Source: JBOHWJ01 sp050736615 (lineage in GTDB: Bacteria; Desulfobacterota; Binatia; Binatales; Binataceae). Taken from it: DNA of 63,796 nucleotides. Below, piece by piece: positions 8,494 to 17,834 of this stretch (the first letter of the stretch is position 1; each line of letters opens with the position of its first letter). The position numbers and the translations under genes are program-made. Location of the stretch: NCBI GenBank assembly GCA_050736615.1, contig JBOHWL010000111.1, positions 1-63,796 of the forward strand, written 5' to 3'. The notes beneath the pieces are model-generated. The model worked only from the letters and a program-made list of their open reading frames with translations, was not told the DNA's origin and did not search any database.

Positions 8494-9661
8494 CCGAAGC
8501 GCCAGCAATCATCGAATCCAAGTGGCACAATGGCATCTGATTACCGGTGAATACCCGCCCGATAGCGGCGGCGTTGGCGATTATTCGCGTCAGATCGCGG
8601 TCGCGCTGGCTGCCGCCGGCGACCAGGTTCATGTGTGGGTGCCCGCTTCCAGTCAAGCGAATTCGAGCGAGTCCGGCGTCGAATTGCATCGGAGGCCCGG
8701 GCACCTGGGATTAAACCTGAGTCGCCTGTCACGCACGCTGGCCGGTTCCGACAGCGCACGCCTGCTGGTGCAATACGCTCCGCATGCGTTCGGGTTTAGG
8801 GCGATGAATCTGCCGTTTTGCCTTTGGCTGTATGTCCATCGCCACCGTGTTCCGATCGACGTGATGTTCCATGAAGTGGCGTTTCCGATTCGTCGCGGGC
8901 AACCTGTCCGGCACAACCTGCTTGGCGCTGTGCAGCGGGCGATGGCGATGCTGGCGGCGCGAGCGGCTGATCGTATCTTCGTGGCGTCCGCGGCATGGAG
9001 TGAACGGTTGAAACCGCTGCTGGCGCGTCCGCGCGATGTCATCTGGCTACCCGTGCCGAGCAACATTCCAGTGACGGAAGATCGCTGCGCGGTCGCGGCC
9101 GTCCGCCGCCGCTATGCGGATGAACACGGTCTCATCCTGGGCCACTTCGGCACCTATCGAGCCGATATCGCGCGGAGCCTCATGGAGGTGATTCCCGCCG
9201 TGATGCGTGAGCATCAAAATCTGGCGCTGCTGTTGAGCGGATACAAGAGCTTCGCTTTTCGCGCGCGCTTATTGAATACGCATCCCGATCTTAACGCGCG
9301 CGTGCATGCGACGGGACGGCTGGAAGCGACGCGCTTGTCGTGCGTGTTGAGCGCATGCGACGTGATGTTGCAGCCGTATCCGGATGGTGTGGATACGCGC
9401 CGCGGCAGCATGATGGCGGTGCTGGCCCATGGCCGTGCGACGGTGGCGAATTTGGGGAGCCTGAGCGAACCATTGTGGCGGGACGAAGGCGTGATCGCGG
9501 TTGAGGACGACGCCGACGCGATGGCTGCGGCGGTGAAGCGCCTGCTGGCCGATGAATCCTTGCGGCGGCGGATGGAAGTGTCGGCGCGCCATCTGTATCA
9601 ACGTTTTGACCTCAGCCATACTATCGCGGCAGTTCGTGCGGTTACGTGCGCATCGCAATAG
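8483..9661 (+). CDS. Glycosyltransferase, GT4-like with atypical donor site
   Basis: About 392 residues with a GT-B fold start (LITGEYPPDSGGVGDYSRQIAVAL). In the donor half the usual E-x7-E pair is replaced by a region DVMLQPYPDGVDTRRGSMM, as seen in a subgroup of GT4-like proteins. The ATG at 8483 overlaps the previous gene by 11 bases; a GTG at 8522 would give a tidier N-terminus. It is co-linear with the other glycosyltransferases. With the altered catalytic region, it could use an unusual donor or be a weak or non-catalytic partner; sequence alone does not say. Confidence 0.7.
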   Translation: MRRDRSASNHRIQVAQWHLITGEYPPDSGGVGDYSRQIAVALAAAGDQVHVWVPASSQANSSESGVELHRRPGHLGLNLSRLSRTLAGSDSARLLVQYAPHAFGFRAMNLPFCLWLYVHRHRVPIDVMFHEVAFPIRRGQPVRHNLLGAVQRAMAMLAARAADRIFVASAAWSERLKPLLARPRDVIWLPVPSNIPVTEDRCAVAAVRRRYADEHGLILGHFGTYRADIARSLMEVIPAVMREHQNLALLLSGYKSFAFRARLLNTHPDLNARVHATGRLEATRLSCVLSACDVMLQPYPDGVDTRRGSMMAVLAHGRATVANLGSLSEPLWRDEGVIAVEDDADAMAAAVKRLLADESLRRRMEVSARHLYQRFDLSHTIAAVRAVTCASQ

Positions 9662-10932
9662 TCAATCGCTATCGCAGTATAATCGGCGGCGTCGAAAGTT
9701 ATCTCGATTGCGTAATGCTGCAGTTGGATTACGCGGGCCATCAAATCGCATTTTTATATGAACAGGACGGCTCCGAGCGGCATGCCCGGATTGCAATTCC
9801 TCCCAGCGCGACCGTCTGGCGCCTGGCGGACGCGAATGTCAGCGCGATAGCCGCGCTGAAAGACTGGCGTCCAGACCTTATCTATGTGCATGGGGTCGCC
9901 GATCTGGAGACTGAAGCCGAGTTGATTGAACTCGCGCCCGCCGTATTTTTCGCGCACGCGTATACGGGCACCTGTGTTGCTGGTGAGAAAGCCTTCAAGT
10001 TTCCGCGCGCACGGCCATGTGAACGGCGCTTCGGCTGGCAATGTTTGACGCATTACTATCCGCGCCGATGCGGCGGATTGAATCCGCGCACAATGATGGC
10101 GGAATACGCGCGTCAGTCGGCGCGGCTCGCTTTGCTCCGGCGCTATGACGCGATCGTGACCGCATCGGCATTTATGCGCGCCGAGTATGCGCGCCATGGT
10201 TTCGAGTGCGTATACCAGGTCGGGCTGCCGCTGCCGCGAGGCGGGCAGGACATTCCGCCGCGAGTGGTGGAAGATACGGCTGCTCGCGACAAGGACCCCC
10301 GTTATTGGCGCCTGTTATTTGCCGGCCGCATGATGCCACTCAAAGGTGGCGCGATGCTGCTCGAAGCACTGCCTCAAGCCGCCGCCGTTTTGGCTCGTCC
10401 GCTCAAGCTTGCGTTCGCGGGTGACGGTCCGGCGCGCGCGGCATGGGAAGCCAAGGCGCGGGGCCTCGAGGCGCGCCATTCTTCGCTTAAAATTAACTTC
10501 ACGGGCTGGGTCGCGCATGATCAATTGGCCGGACTCTACCAGGACGCGGATTTGCTGGTGATGCCGAGTCTGTGGCCGGAGCCGTTTGGCCTGAGCGGAG
10601 CGGAAGCCGGGCTTTACGGCCTTCCCACCGTCGCTTACGCGGTGGGCGGGATTCCGGAGTGGCTGCACGACGGCGTCAACGGTCATCTGGCGCCGGCTGA
10701 TCCGCCCACCACCGCCGGGCTGGCGGACGCGATTATCGCCTGTCTGCGCGATCGCGATCATTATCAGCGGCTTTGCGAGGGCGCGCGAGTAAGCAGTCGC
10801 AGGATGACTATTTCCAACCACCTGGGGCGCTTGCTGGAAGTCTTCTCCGCAGTTCGACAGGGCGTTGGAAGAAATCGGATTGGCAAATTACGACCGAATG
10901 ATTATGCCGTTCAACCCCGCGGGGTGGATTAA
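9646..10932 (+). CDS. GT4-family glycosyltransferase
   Basis: A 428-residue protein that starts with GTG inside the end of the previous gene (16-base overlap). It opens MRIAIVNRYRSIIGGVESY, a classic GT4 start, and its donor half has LLFAGRMMPLKGGAMLLEAL and PEPFGLSGAEAGLYGLPTV with the E-x7-E pair. A cysteine-containing insert (TGTCVAGEKAFKFP, CERRFGWQC, CGG) occupies about residues 108-145. Similar inserts occur in some GT4 enzymes, and their role is not known to me. Cytoplasmic glycan assembly is inferred from context. Confidence 0.85.
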   Translation: MRIAIVNRYRSIIGGVESYLDCVMLQLDYAGHQIAFLYEQDGSERHARIAIPPSATVWRLADANVSAIAALKDWRPDLIYVHGVADLETEAELIELAPAVFFAHAYTGTCVAGEKAFKFPRARPCERRFGWQCLTHYYPRRCGGLNPRTMMAEYARQSARLALLRRYDAIVTASAFMRAEYARHGFECVYQVGLPLPRGGQDIPPRVVEDTAARDKDPRYWRLLFAGRMMPLKGGAMLLEALPQAAAVLARPLKLAFAGDGPARAAWEAKARGLEARHSSLKINFTGWVAHDQLAGLYQDADLLVMPSLWPEPFGLSGAEAGLYGLPTVAYAVGGIPEWLHDGVNGHLAPADPPTTAGLADAIIACLRDRDHYQRLCEGARVSSRRMTISNHLGRLLEVFSAVRQGVGRNRIGKLRPNDYAVQPRGVD

Positions 10933-11800
10933 AAATAGGCTCGCGATGGGATTCTTTGAGCGAGCGGCGGCGTTGGTCCCGGCCAGGGTGTTAATGCGGA
11001 TGCGGCGCCTGTCATGGCGTCATCCGCGCCTCAAGCGCATGGTCGGAATCCTTGCGCAGAGTCTGCGCGGCCGCGATGGCACCATTCAGCGCGGTATCGG
11101 ACAAGGTTTGCGTTTTAACATCGGCGCGTCGGAGGCGAGCTTTTTGCTCGGCGTGTCGAAACCCCATCTGCAACACGCGTTGCAACAGGCATTGCGTCCG
11201 AATCAGATTTTCTACGATATCGGCGCGAATGTTGGTTTCTTCTCTCTCATCGGCGCGCGCCTGGTTGGTGACGAAGGCCGCGTAATCGCCTTTGAACCGT
11301 TGCCTGCGAATGCCGAAATGATCGAGCGTAACGCCGCGGCCAATGCGTTTATGAATATCGCGGTGATGCGCTTTGCGCTCGGCCGTCAGGACGGTGAGGC
11401 GCGGTTCATGCTCTCGGAACGGCCGACCTGGGGAAAACTGGCCGAGATTGGTACGAAACCCGACCGCTATTGCGGTGAGATCGTGGTGCCGATCCGTAAA
11501 CTGGACAGTGTGGTCGAATCCGCGCGGCTGGCGCCGCCCGACGTGATCAAAATCGACGTCGAGGGCGCCGAAATTGACGTGCTGTCCGGCGCGCGCATGA
11601 CGATTGCCGCCAGCAGGCCGGTTTTCCTGATTGAATTGCATGGCACGAACGTCGCGGTCGAACGGATTTTAAGCGACTACGGCTATGTGACGACGGTACT
11701 TGGCACGACGGACACGGTCGCGGACGCTCATTGGAATTGTCACGTGCTGGCGCTGCCAAACGAGAAAAAATCGGCGCTGCTCGAGGCGGCTCAAGCATGA
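10898..11800 (+). CDS. FkbM-family methyltransferase
   Basis: About 300 residues ending in a Methyltransf_21 (FkbM) domain. SAM motif I is FYDIGANVGFFSLIGARLVG, the strand-2 acid is VIAFEPLPANAEMIERN, and the later conserved block is DVIKIDVEGAEIDVLSGA. FkbM enzymes O-methylate sugars and polyketides. The start is not certain: ATG 10898 is used, with TTG 10865 upstream and ATG 10946 (after the previous stop) as alternatives. The N-terminal 80 residues are basic and outside the domain. Its place among glycosyltransferases points to methylation of the polymer. Confidence 0.85.
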   Translation: MIMPFNPAGWIKNRLAMGFFERAAALVPARVLMRMRRLSWRHPRLKRMVGILAQSLRGRDGTIQRGIGQGLRFNIGASEASFLLGVSKPHLQHALQQALRPNQIFYDIGANVGFFSLIGARLVGDEGRVIAFEPLPANAEMIERNAAANAFMNIAVMRFALGRQDGEARFMLSERPTWGKLAEIGTKPDRYCGEIVVPIRKLDSVVESARLAPPDVIKIDVEGAEIDVLSGARMTIAASRPVFLIELHGTNVAVERILSDYGYVTTVLGTTDTVADAHWNCHVLALPNEKKSALLEAAQA

Positions 11801-11882
11801 CGGCGCCGCAGGCACCGCGCACAACCGCGCTTATCCGGATTCGTCCGATGACCGATTCGCTCCGCTTATGTGAACAACGCTG

Positions 11883-13031
11883 GTGCCTAAAAAACCACGC
11901 CGCCTGCTGACTATCGCGCATTCGTATGTAGTCGCGCTCAACCGCCGTCTGGCGCATGAACTTGCCCGCGCCGGCGGCGGCGATTGGGAAGTAACCGCGG
12001 TCGCGCCATCATTCTTTCACGGCGATCTGCGGCCGATAGAATTGGAGCGTCACGCCGGCGAAGCTTGCCATTTGGAGCCGGTGCATGCCTTCATGACCCG
12101 GCACATTCACTGCTTCGTTTATGGTCCGCGGTTGCGCGCGATTCTGCGGCAATCCTGGAATTTGGTGCACTGCTGGGAAGAGCCGTACATCCTGGCCGGA
12201 GGTCAAATTGCGTGGTGGACGCCGCGGCGGACTCCTTACGTTTTCTGGACCGGGCAGACCTTGCTCAAGCCCTATCCACCGCCGTTCTCGATGATCGAAC
12301 GCTACTGTTTGGAACGCTGCAGCGGCTGGATGGCGCGCGGCGAGTTGGGAGTGGCCGCGATGTTGCGGCGTGGTTACGGATGCAGGCCACATCGCGTATT
12401 TCCGCTTGGCGTCGACACGTCCCGCTTTTGTCCCGACGCCGCTGCACGCGGAGAAGTTCGCGAATGGTTGGGGTGGACCGATTCCACCCCGGTGGTGGGA
12501 TTCGCCGGCCGTTTTGTCGAAGAAAAAGGCCTTGCGCTGTTGATGCGCGTGCTTGATCGCGTCCGCGCGCCGTGGCGCATGCTGTTCCTTGGTGGCGGCC
12601 CGATGGAAGCGGACATCCGCGCGTGGGCCGCGCGTTACGATGACCGCGTCCGCATCGTCAAGGTTATCCACGACGAGGTGCCGCGATACCTGAACGCGAT
12701 TGATCTGTTATGCGCCCCCAGCCAGACGACCGCGCGATGGCGGGAGATTTTTGGCCGCATGCTGATCGAGGCGTTCGCTTCCAGGGTCGCGGTCATCGCT
12801 TCGAGCAGCGGCGAAATTCCCAACGTGGTCAAGGACGCCGGAGTGATCGTCGGCGAGCAGGATGAGGACGGCTGGGTGTGCGAGCTCGAGCGGATGCTGG
12901 ATGATTCGCGGGCGCGCATGGAGATTGCGCGGCGCGGATTCGAAAGAGCGCATGCGGTTTACGCCTGGCCCGTGGTGGCGCGCCATCACCTGGAATTCTT
13001 CGCCGAGTTGCTGGAGCGGGCGGCCGCTTGA
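11883..13031 (+). CDS. GT4-family glycosyltransferase
   Basis: A 382-residue GT-B protein with GTG start. The donor domain shows VVGFAGRFVEEKGLALLMRVL, a glycine loop (FLGGGPMEADIR) and REIFGRMLIEAFASRVAVIAS, which contains the paired glutamates. The acceptor half has NLVHCWEEPY, common to enzymes that act on membrane-linked substrates. The gap of 82 bases before it holds no feature I can name. The downstream glycosyltransferase starts one base after its stop. Confidence 0.8.
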   Translation: MPKKPRRLLTIAHSYVVALNRRLAHELARAGGGDWEVTAVAPSFFHGDLRPIELERHAGEACHLEPVHAFMTRHIHCFVYGPRLRAILRQSWNLVHCWEEPYILAGGQIAWWTPRRTPYVFWTGQTLLKPYPPPFSMIERYCLERCSGWMARGELGVAAMLRRGYGCRPHRVFPLGVDTSRFCPDAAARGEVREWLGWTDSTPVVGFAGRFVEEKGLALLMRVLDRVRAPWRMLFLGGGPMEADIRAWAARYDDRVRIVKVIHDEVPRYLNAIDLLCAPSQTTARWREIFGRMLIEAFASRVAVIASSSGEIPNVVKDAGVIVGEQDEDGWVCELERMLDDSRARMEIARRGFERAHAVYAWPVVARHHLEFFAELLERAAA

Positions 13032-13032
13032 G

Positions 13033-14190
13033 ATGGCCGGCGATGCGCGTATCGCGCTGGTATGCGATTTTCTCGAGGAAAACTGGCCCAGCATGGACCT
13101 GGTTGCGAATATGTTGTTTCAGGCCCTGACGAACTGCCATGCACATGAGTTCACCTTCGCATGTATCCGGCCACGGTTCATTCGGCGCCTGACGCGCGTT
13201 CCTCGGGCACGAAACTGGCGCGCGGCGCACAACGTCGATCGGGTTCTCAATCGATTTGTTCACTATCCGCGGGTGATTCGCCGCCGTCGCGCCGATTTCG
13301 ACCTTTTTCATGTAATCGATCACAGCTATGCGCATTTGGTGCGGGAGGTGCCGCAGGGCAGGGCCGTCGTAACTTGCCATGACCTTGACGCCTTCAACCC
13401 GCTGCTCGATGCAGCGCGTACGCCGCGCGCATGGCTGATGGCGGTGATGGCGCGGCGCATCCTCGACGGTCTGCGTCAGGCGGCGGCGGTTGTTTGTGGG
13501 AGTGGCGTAACGCGCGACGGATTGTTACGCAACCATATCCTGGCGCCTGAGCGGCTTACGGTTGTGCACTATGGCACGCATCCGGAGTTTTCGCCCGGCC
13601 CGAATCCGTCCACGGACGCCGAAGCGGAGCGGTTGCTCGGACCCAGCGACATCGACGCGCCCGAACTGCTTCACGTTGGGAGTACCGTCGCACGCAAGCG
13701 CATCGACATTTTGATGCGCGCCTTCGCGGCCTTTCGCCAACAACATCCGCGCGCCCGTTTGATTCGCGCTGGCGGCGCTTTGCATCCCGGCCAAGAAAAG
13801 CTTGCCGCGGAGTTGGGCATCCGCGAGGCGATAACCTCCCTGCCGTTTATCAGCAATGCGGTCCTGGCGGCGGTATATCGGCGCGCCACGGCGTTGCTGG
13901 TCACGTCGGAAGCGGAAGGCTTCTGTTTGCCGATCACGGAAGCGATGACATGCGGCACACCTGTCATCGCGAGCGACCTTCCAGCTCTGCGCGAGGCCGG
14001 CGGCGAGGCCGCTTGCTATGTACCTGCCGGTGACCTGAGCCGTTATGCAAACGCGCTCGAGACAATTGCGTTGCAACGCATGGGATGGCTGCGATCTCAC
14101 AGGCGCGCGGCCGGCCTGGCCCACGCAGCGAAATTCTCCTGGAGCGATAACGCCGCCATGATGTGCGCCATTTATCGACAGGTGCTCTGA
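13033..14190 (+). CDS. GT4-family glycosyltransferase
   Basis: About 385 residues beginning MAGDARIALVCDFLEENWPSM. The donor half has LLHVGSTVARKRIDILMRAF and SEAEGFCLPITEAMTCGTPVI with both glutamates of the E-x7-E pair. This form (HVGS...RKR, EGFGLP-like) is close to mannosyl- and rhamnosyltransferase-type GT4 proteins, though the donor remains a guess. The ATG 13033 follows the previous stop directly; a much longer frame upstream is only overlap with the neighbour. Confidence 0.85.
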   Translation: MAGDARIALVCDFLEENWPSMDLVANMLFQALTNCHAHEFTFACIRPRFIRRLTRVPRARNWRAAHNVDRVLNRFVHYPRVIRRRRADFDLFHVIDHSYAHLVREVPQGRAVVTCHDLDAFNPLLDAARTPRAWLMAVMARRILDGLRQAAAVVCGSGVTRDGLLRNHILAPERLTVVHYGTHPEFSPGPNPSTDAEAERLLGPSDIDAPELLHVGSTVARKRIDILMRAFAAFRQQHPRARLIRAGGALHPGQEKLAAELGIREAITSLPFISNAVLAAVYRRATALLVTSEAEGFCLPITEAMTCGTPVIASDLPALREAGGEAACYVPAGDLSRYANALETIALQRMGWLRSHRRAAGLAHAAKFSWSDNAAMMCAIYRQVL

Positions 14191-14303
14191 AAAGGGCCTT
14201 GAAGCGGAAGTTATTTCGCCGTGCTTCCAGTAACTTAAACGAACATTTTCGCTTGAATCTTCATTGTGGCTAGCTTTAGAATTGGATTGCGAAGGGTTCG
14301 GCT

Positions 14304-15323
14304 ATGAAAGTGGTGATTACAGGAGGTGCCGGATTTATCGGCAGCAACGCGGCAAGCCGCTTCCTTCGGCGTGATAACGAAGTGGTGGTGGTGGATAATC
14401 TTTCGCGGCAAGGAGCTTGCCGCAACCTCGAATGGCTTCAGGGGCAGGGGCGGCTGTCTTTCCATCAGCTCGATATCCGCGACGCGGCGGGAGTCGCGAA
14501 CATCTTTAAGCAACATCGCGATGCCGGCTTAATCCTGCATTTGGCCGCGCAGGTCGCGGTCACCACATCCGTGGCCGACCCGCGGCTCGATTTTGAAGTA
14601 AATGTACTTGGCACGCTCAACGTACTTGAAGGCGTACGGCTGGCGGGGAGCGCGGCTCCGTTCATCTATTCGTCTTCTAACAAGGTGTACGGCCAGTTGA
14701 GTGACATCGCGATTGCCCGCACCAACGGGCACTGCACCTTCACCCGTTTCAGACATGGAATTTCGGAGCGGCGCAATCTGGACTTTCACTCGCCGTATGG
14801 TTGTTCGAAGGGCGCCGCCGACCAATATGTGCGCGACTACCATCGGATTTTCGGGCTCAACACGGTTGTGATGCGTCAGTCATGCATTTATGGCCGACGC
14901 CAGTTCGGAATCGAGGATCAGGGTTGGGTTGCCTGGTTTGCGCTCGCGGCCGAGTCCGGCAAAAGTCTCACAATTTACGGCGATGGCCATCAGGTCCGCG
15001 ATATTTTACATGTTGACGATCTCGTTGACGCGTTCGAAGCGGCGGCGCACAACATCAGGATTGCGGCCGGTGCCGTTTACAATATCGGCGGCGGACCGGA
15101 GAACACGGTGTCGCTGCTTGAAGTGCTCGAGTTTATCGAGAGACGCCGCGGCTCTCCATTGAGTTATCGCCATGTCCCCGAGCGCCCGGGCGATCAGCGC
15201 GTCTATATCAGCGATGTTCGCCAGGCCCGATGCGAACTGGGGTGGTATCCGCGGATCGGATGGCGGACGGGTCTCAACGACCTTTGCGCGTGGATCAGCC
15301 GTAATCGCGAGCAGTTTCAGTAA
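14304..15323 (+). CDS. NAD-dependent epimerase, CDP-paratose/tyvelose 2-epimerase-like
   Basis: A 339-residue extended short-chain dehydrogenase. The NAD site is VVITGGAGFIGSNAA, the catalytic serine/tyrosine region is YSSSNKVYG followed by SPYGCSKGAADQY (Y-x3-K), and QSCIYGRRQFG with GWVAWF matches the subgroup that includes RfbE, the enzyme that turns CDP-paratose into CDP-tyvelose. No CDP-glucose dehydratase or deoxygenation genes are visible in the window, so another nucleotide sugar may be the substrate. A 113-base gap precedes it. It supplies a sugar donor to the surrounding transferases. Confidence 0.75.
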   Translation: MKVVITGGAGFIGSNAASRFLRRDNEVVVVDNLSRQGACRNLEWLQGQGRLSFHQLDIRDAAGVANIFKQHRDAGLILHLAAQVAVTTSVADPRLDFEVNVLGTLNVLEGVRLAGSAAPFIYSSSNKVYGQLSDIAIARTNGHCTFTRFRHGISERRNLDFHSPYGCSKGAADQYVRDYHRIFGLNTVVMRQSCIYGRRQFGIEDQGWVAWFALAAESGKSLTIYGDGHQVRDILHVDDLVDAFEAAAHNIRIAAGAVYNIGGGPENTVSLLEVLEFIERRRGSPLSYRHVPERPGDQRVYISDVRQARCELGWYPRIGWRTGLNDLCAWISRNREQFQ

Positions 15324-15333
15324 GCCGAACTCT

Positions 15334-16470
15334 TTGCATGTTCTCCAAATCGGTAAGTTCTATCCGCCGCATATGGGCGGAATGGAAACCCATTTGCACG
15401 CGTTATGCGGTGAATTAAGTAAATCCGCCATTGTGGACGTGATCGTCGCCAATGACGGCCGCTTTGATGCGGCCGGACTCGTGGATGGCGTGAAGGTCAT
15501 GCGTGCCGCGCGATGGTGCACAGTCAGTTCAGCCCCGGTATGTCCGGGCATGGTTCGGTATATTCGCAAAAGTCCGGCGGCGATCGTCCATCTGCACCTG
15601 CCCAATCCGGCGGCGATGCTGGCGTACCAATTGAGCCGCCATCGCGGTCACCTAATCCTTACCTGGCATAGTGACATCGTGCGTCAGCACAGGATAATGC
15701 GCGTGCTGGGGCCTTTCGAGCATCGCCTGATGCGGCGTGCCGCCGCGTGCATCGTCACTTCGGGGAACTATCTCGACAGCTCGCCGATGCTGCGAGCGTA
15801 TCGCGAACGCGCGCGTGTGATTCCCTATGGGATTGCGCTCGAACGCTTCAGCCGCGCGGAACCAGGTGCGGTGGCGGCGCTGCGCGCGCGCCATGGCCAG
15901 CGCGTCGTGCTCGCGGTCGGCCGCCTGATTTACTACAAGGGCTTCGAATTTTTGATTCGCGCGATGTGCCAGGTGAACGCCGTCTTGCTGCTCATCGGCG
16001 ACGGCCCGTTGCGCCGGCCGCTTGAGCGCGAAGCGCACGCGCTCGGCGTCGGCGAGCGCGTGCATTTTGTGGGTGAATTGCAGAATGACGCGACGGCGGC
16101 TTACTATCACGCCGCCGACGTTTTCGTACTGCCCTCGGTCGCGCGCAGTGAAGCGTTTGGGATCGTGCAACTCGAAGCGATGGCCGCGGGCAGGCCGGTC
16201 ATCAACACGCGGATTGATTCGGGCGTGCCTTATGTTTCCATCGACGGTGTCACCGGACTGACGGTGGCGCCGCGCGCGCCCGAGACGCTGGCCGGGGCCA
16301 TCAATCGTCTGCTCGACGACACCGCCTTGCGCGCCCAGTATGGGGCCGCCGCCGCGCGCCGGGTGCGCGAAGAGTTTTCACTCGACCTGATGGCGCGTCG
16401 CACACTCGCGCTCTATCATGAGGTTCTCGGTGACCAGGTGATGAGCGGAGCGCTTAAGCAAGCGGTCTGA
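15334..16470 (+). CDS. GT4-family glycosyltransferase
   Basis: About 378 residues starting from a TTG at 15334 (MHVLQIGKFYPPHMGGMETH), 10 bases after the epimerase stop. This start gives the standard GT4 opening; longer frames run inside the epimerase gene. The donor site has VLAVGRLIYYKGFEFLIRAM and RSEAFGIVQLEAMAAGRPV with the E-x7-E glutamates. It is the last gene of the rightward polysaccharide run and converges on the SGNH hydrolase, 24 bases away. Confidence 0.85.
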   Translation: MHVLQIGKFYPPHMGGMETHLHALCGELSKSAIVDVIVANDGRFDAAGLVDGVKVMRAARWCTVSSAPVCPGMVRYIRKSPAAIVHLHLPNPAAMLAYQLSRHRGHLILTWHSDIVRQHRIMRVLGPFEHRLMRRAAACIVTSGNYLDSSPMLRAYRERARVIPYGIALERFSRAEPGAVAALRARHGQRVVLAVGRLIYYKGFEFLIRAMCQVNAVLLLIGDGPLRRPLEREAHALGVGERVHFVGELQNDATAAYYHAADVFVLPSVARSEAFGIVQLEAMAAGRPVINTRIDSGVPYVSIDGVTGLTVAPRAPETLAGAINRLLDDTALRAQYGAAAARRVREEFSLDLMARRTLALYHEVLGDQVMSGALKQAV

Positions 16471-16494
16471 ACTCAGCACGCTAAGGCTTCAACT

Positions 16495-17709
16495 CTAACT
16501 GCCAAGTGGCGCCGCGCTGGATTCGGGCGGTTTCTCAACTCCGCAGGTGGCGCAGTTTCCCGCCACGATCATTTCGCACAGCTTGTCCGCGATCAGTTGT
16601 CCCGCCACGCGATGTCCCGTCGCATTCCAATGACCGAATCCCATCGGGGTGTTATCGAAGCCGTGGAGGAAGACGTGATGGCGCTGCGCGTACTTTTGCA
16701 GCGGCGGCGCCAACGTCAGCACGGCGAACCCCTCGCGCGCGCCTAACGCCGCAATCCGCCGGTCAGGATAAAAGAGGTCCGGCACGCCCAGCTTTTCTTC
16801 AAATTTCGCGACCACCCTTGGATTGGGCCACACTTGTATGCCGGTATCTTCGGTGACGGCGAGAAACATCGCGCGATGCCGCGTGACCTCGTGATCCATT
16901 TTCGTCACTAGCCCTTCGGTCACCCGCCATGCCGCTTGCCACGCCGCGTCGGCGGGTGGCTTATAGATGTTGTAATTGATTGCGCGCTCCTGCGGATGTG
17001 CCGGGGTTGGAGCGCGCGGCGGGTTTTTAATGATGTTCCACGCGTTGGTGAACAGGCCGAGCAAACGTGCATCGCGGTAATTGAAGCGCGCCATGCACCA
17101 TAGGCGAAAGCTTTGCGACTGCTCGAATGGCCCGGTCAGGCGCAATTCACCATCGCGGTAAATGTAAAATGGCCGGCATTGATCGCCTTCGAGTGCAACC
17201 GAGTTGTTGCGGATGTCATTACCCAAAAATATCGCCAGCACGACGACATCCGGCGAATAGTTCCAGACCTTGCGTCTGAGCGTAATCAATTCCTGCGCCG
17301 TGCCGTAGCCGTCGACGCCGAAGTTCATCGTTTCGATCTTTTTGCCCGTTAATTCCGGGCAGTCCCGCAAACGTTGTTGAATGATCGCGGTGAACGTTTC
17401 ATTTTGCGGGACTTGCATCGCCTCGACATAGGAATCGCCTAGCACCGCGACCCGAATCGTGCCGGGCGGTTTGGCTTTGGGATAATCGGGTCCGCGGAAG
17501 CCGTCGCGGTTGATGCTGACATAGGCATGGCCCTCGCGGTTGTAGTAGCCCGCCGCTCCCGGCTCAAGGCCCCATCCACGAGCCTGTTCGTAGCAGTAAA
17601 AGTAGGGGAACCAATGATTGGCGATACGGACGCCGACATCGGCGATAATCAACGCCAATACGATGCCAGCTAATACCGAAAGGCTAATTGCAAGTGATTT
17701 TTTGATCAT
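16495..17709 (-). CDS. Membrane-anchored SGNH/GDSL hydrolase family protein
   Basis: About 404 residues. One hydrophobic N-terminal segment (SLAISLSVLAGIVLALIIADVG) anchors it, with the domain outside the cytoplasm. The SGNH signature is present: VAVLGDSYVEAMQ (block I serine), AIFLGNDIRNN (block III GND) and GHWNATGHRVAG (block V histidine). Proteins of this type attach or remove acyl groups on exported polysaccharides. It faces the glycosyltransferase run and probably modifies the same polymer. Start at ATG 17709; a longer frame to 17760 adds only a non-conserved leader. Confidence 0.8.
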   Translation of the reverse strand: MIKKSLAISLSVLAGIVLALIIADVGVRIANHWFPYFYCYEQARGWGLEPGAAGYYNREGHAYVSINRDGFRGPDYPKAKPPGTIRVAVLGDSYVEAMQVPQNETFTAIIQQRLRDCPELTGKKIETMNFGVDGYGTAQELITLRRKVWNYSPDVVVLAIFLGNDIRNNSVALEGDQCRPFYIYRDGELRLTGPFEQSQSFRLWCMARFNYRDARLLGLFTNAWNIIKNPPRAPTPAHPQERAINYNIYKPPADAAWQAAWRVTEGLVTKMDHEVTRHRAMFLAVTEDTGIQVWPNPRVVAKFEEKLGVPDLFYPDRRIAALGAREGFAVLTLAPPLQKYAQRHHVFLHGFDNTPMGFGHWNATGHRVAGQLIADKLCEMIVAGNCATCGVEKPPESSAAPLGS

Positions 17710-17834
17710 CCAAGCGCGAGCACCGAGAAATCCGGATAGCGGCAGGACATAAGGTCGCAAGTTTTATCGGGCGCGGCCGCCGAGTCAACCGTCGCTGGCG
17801 CAGCCTTGCCGCTCGGACCACGAGCGCTCGTCAA

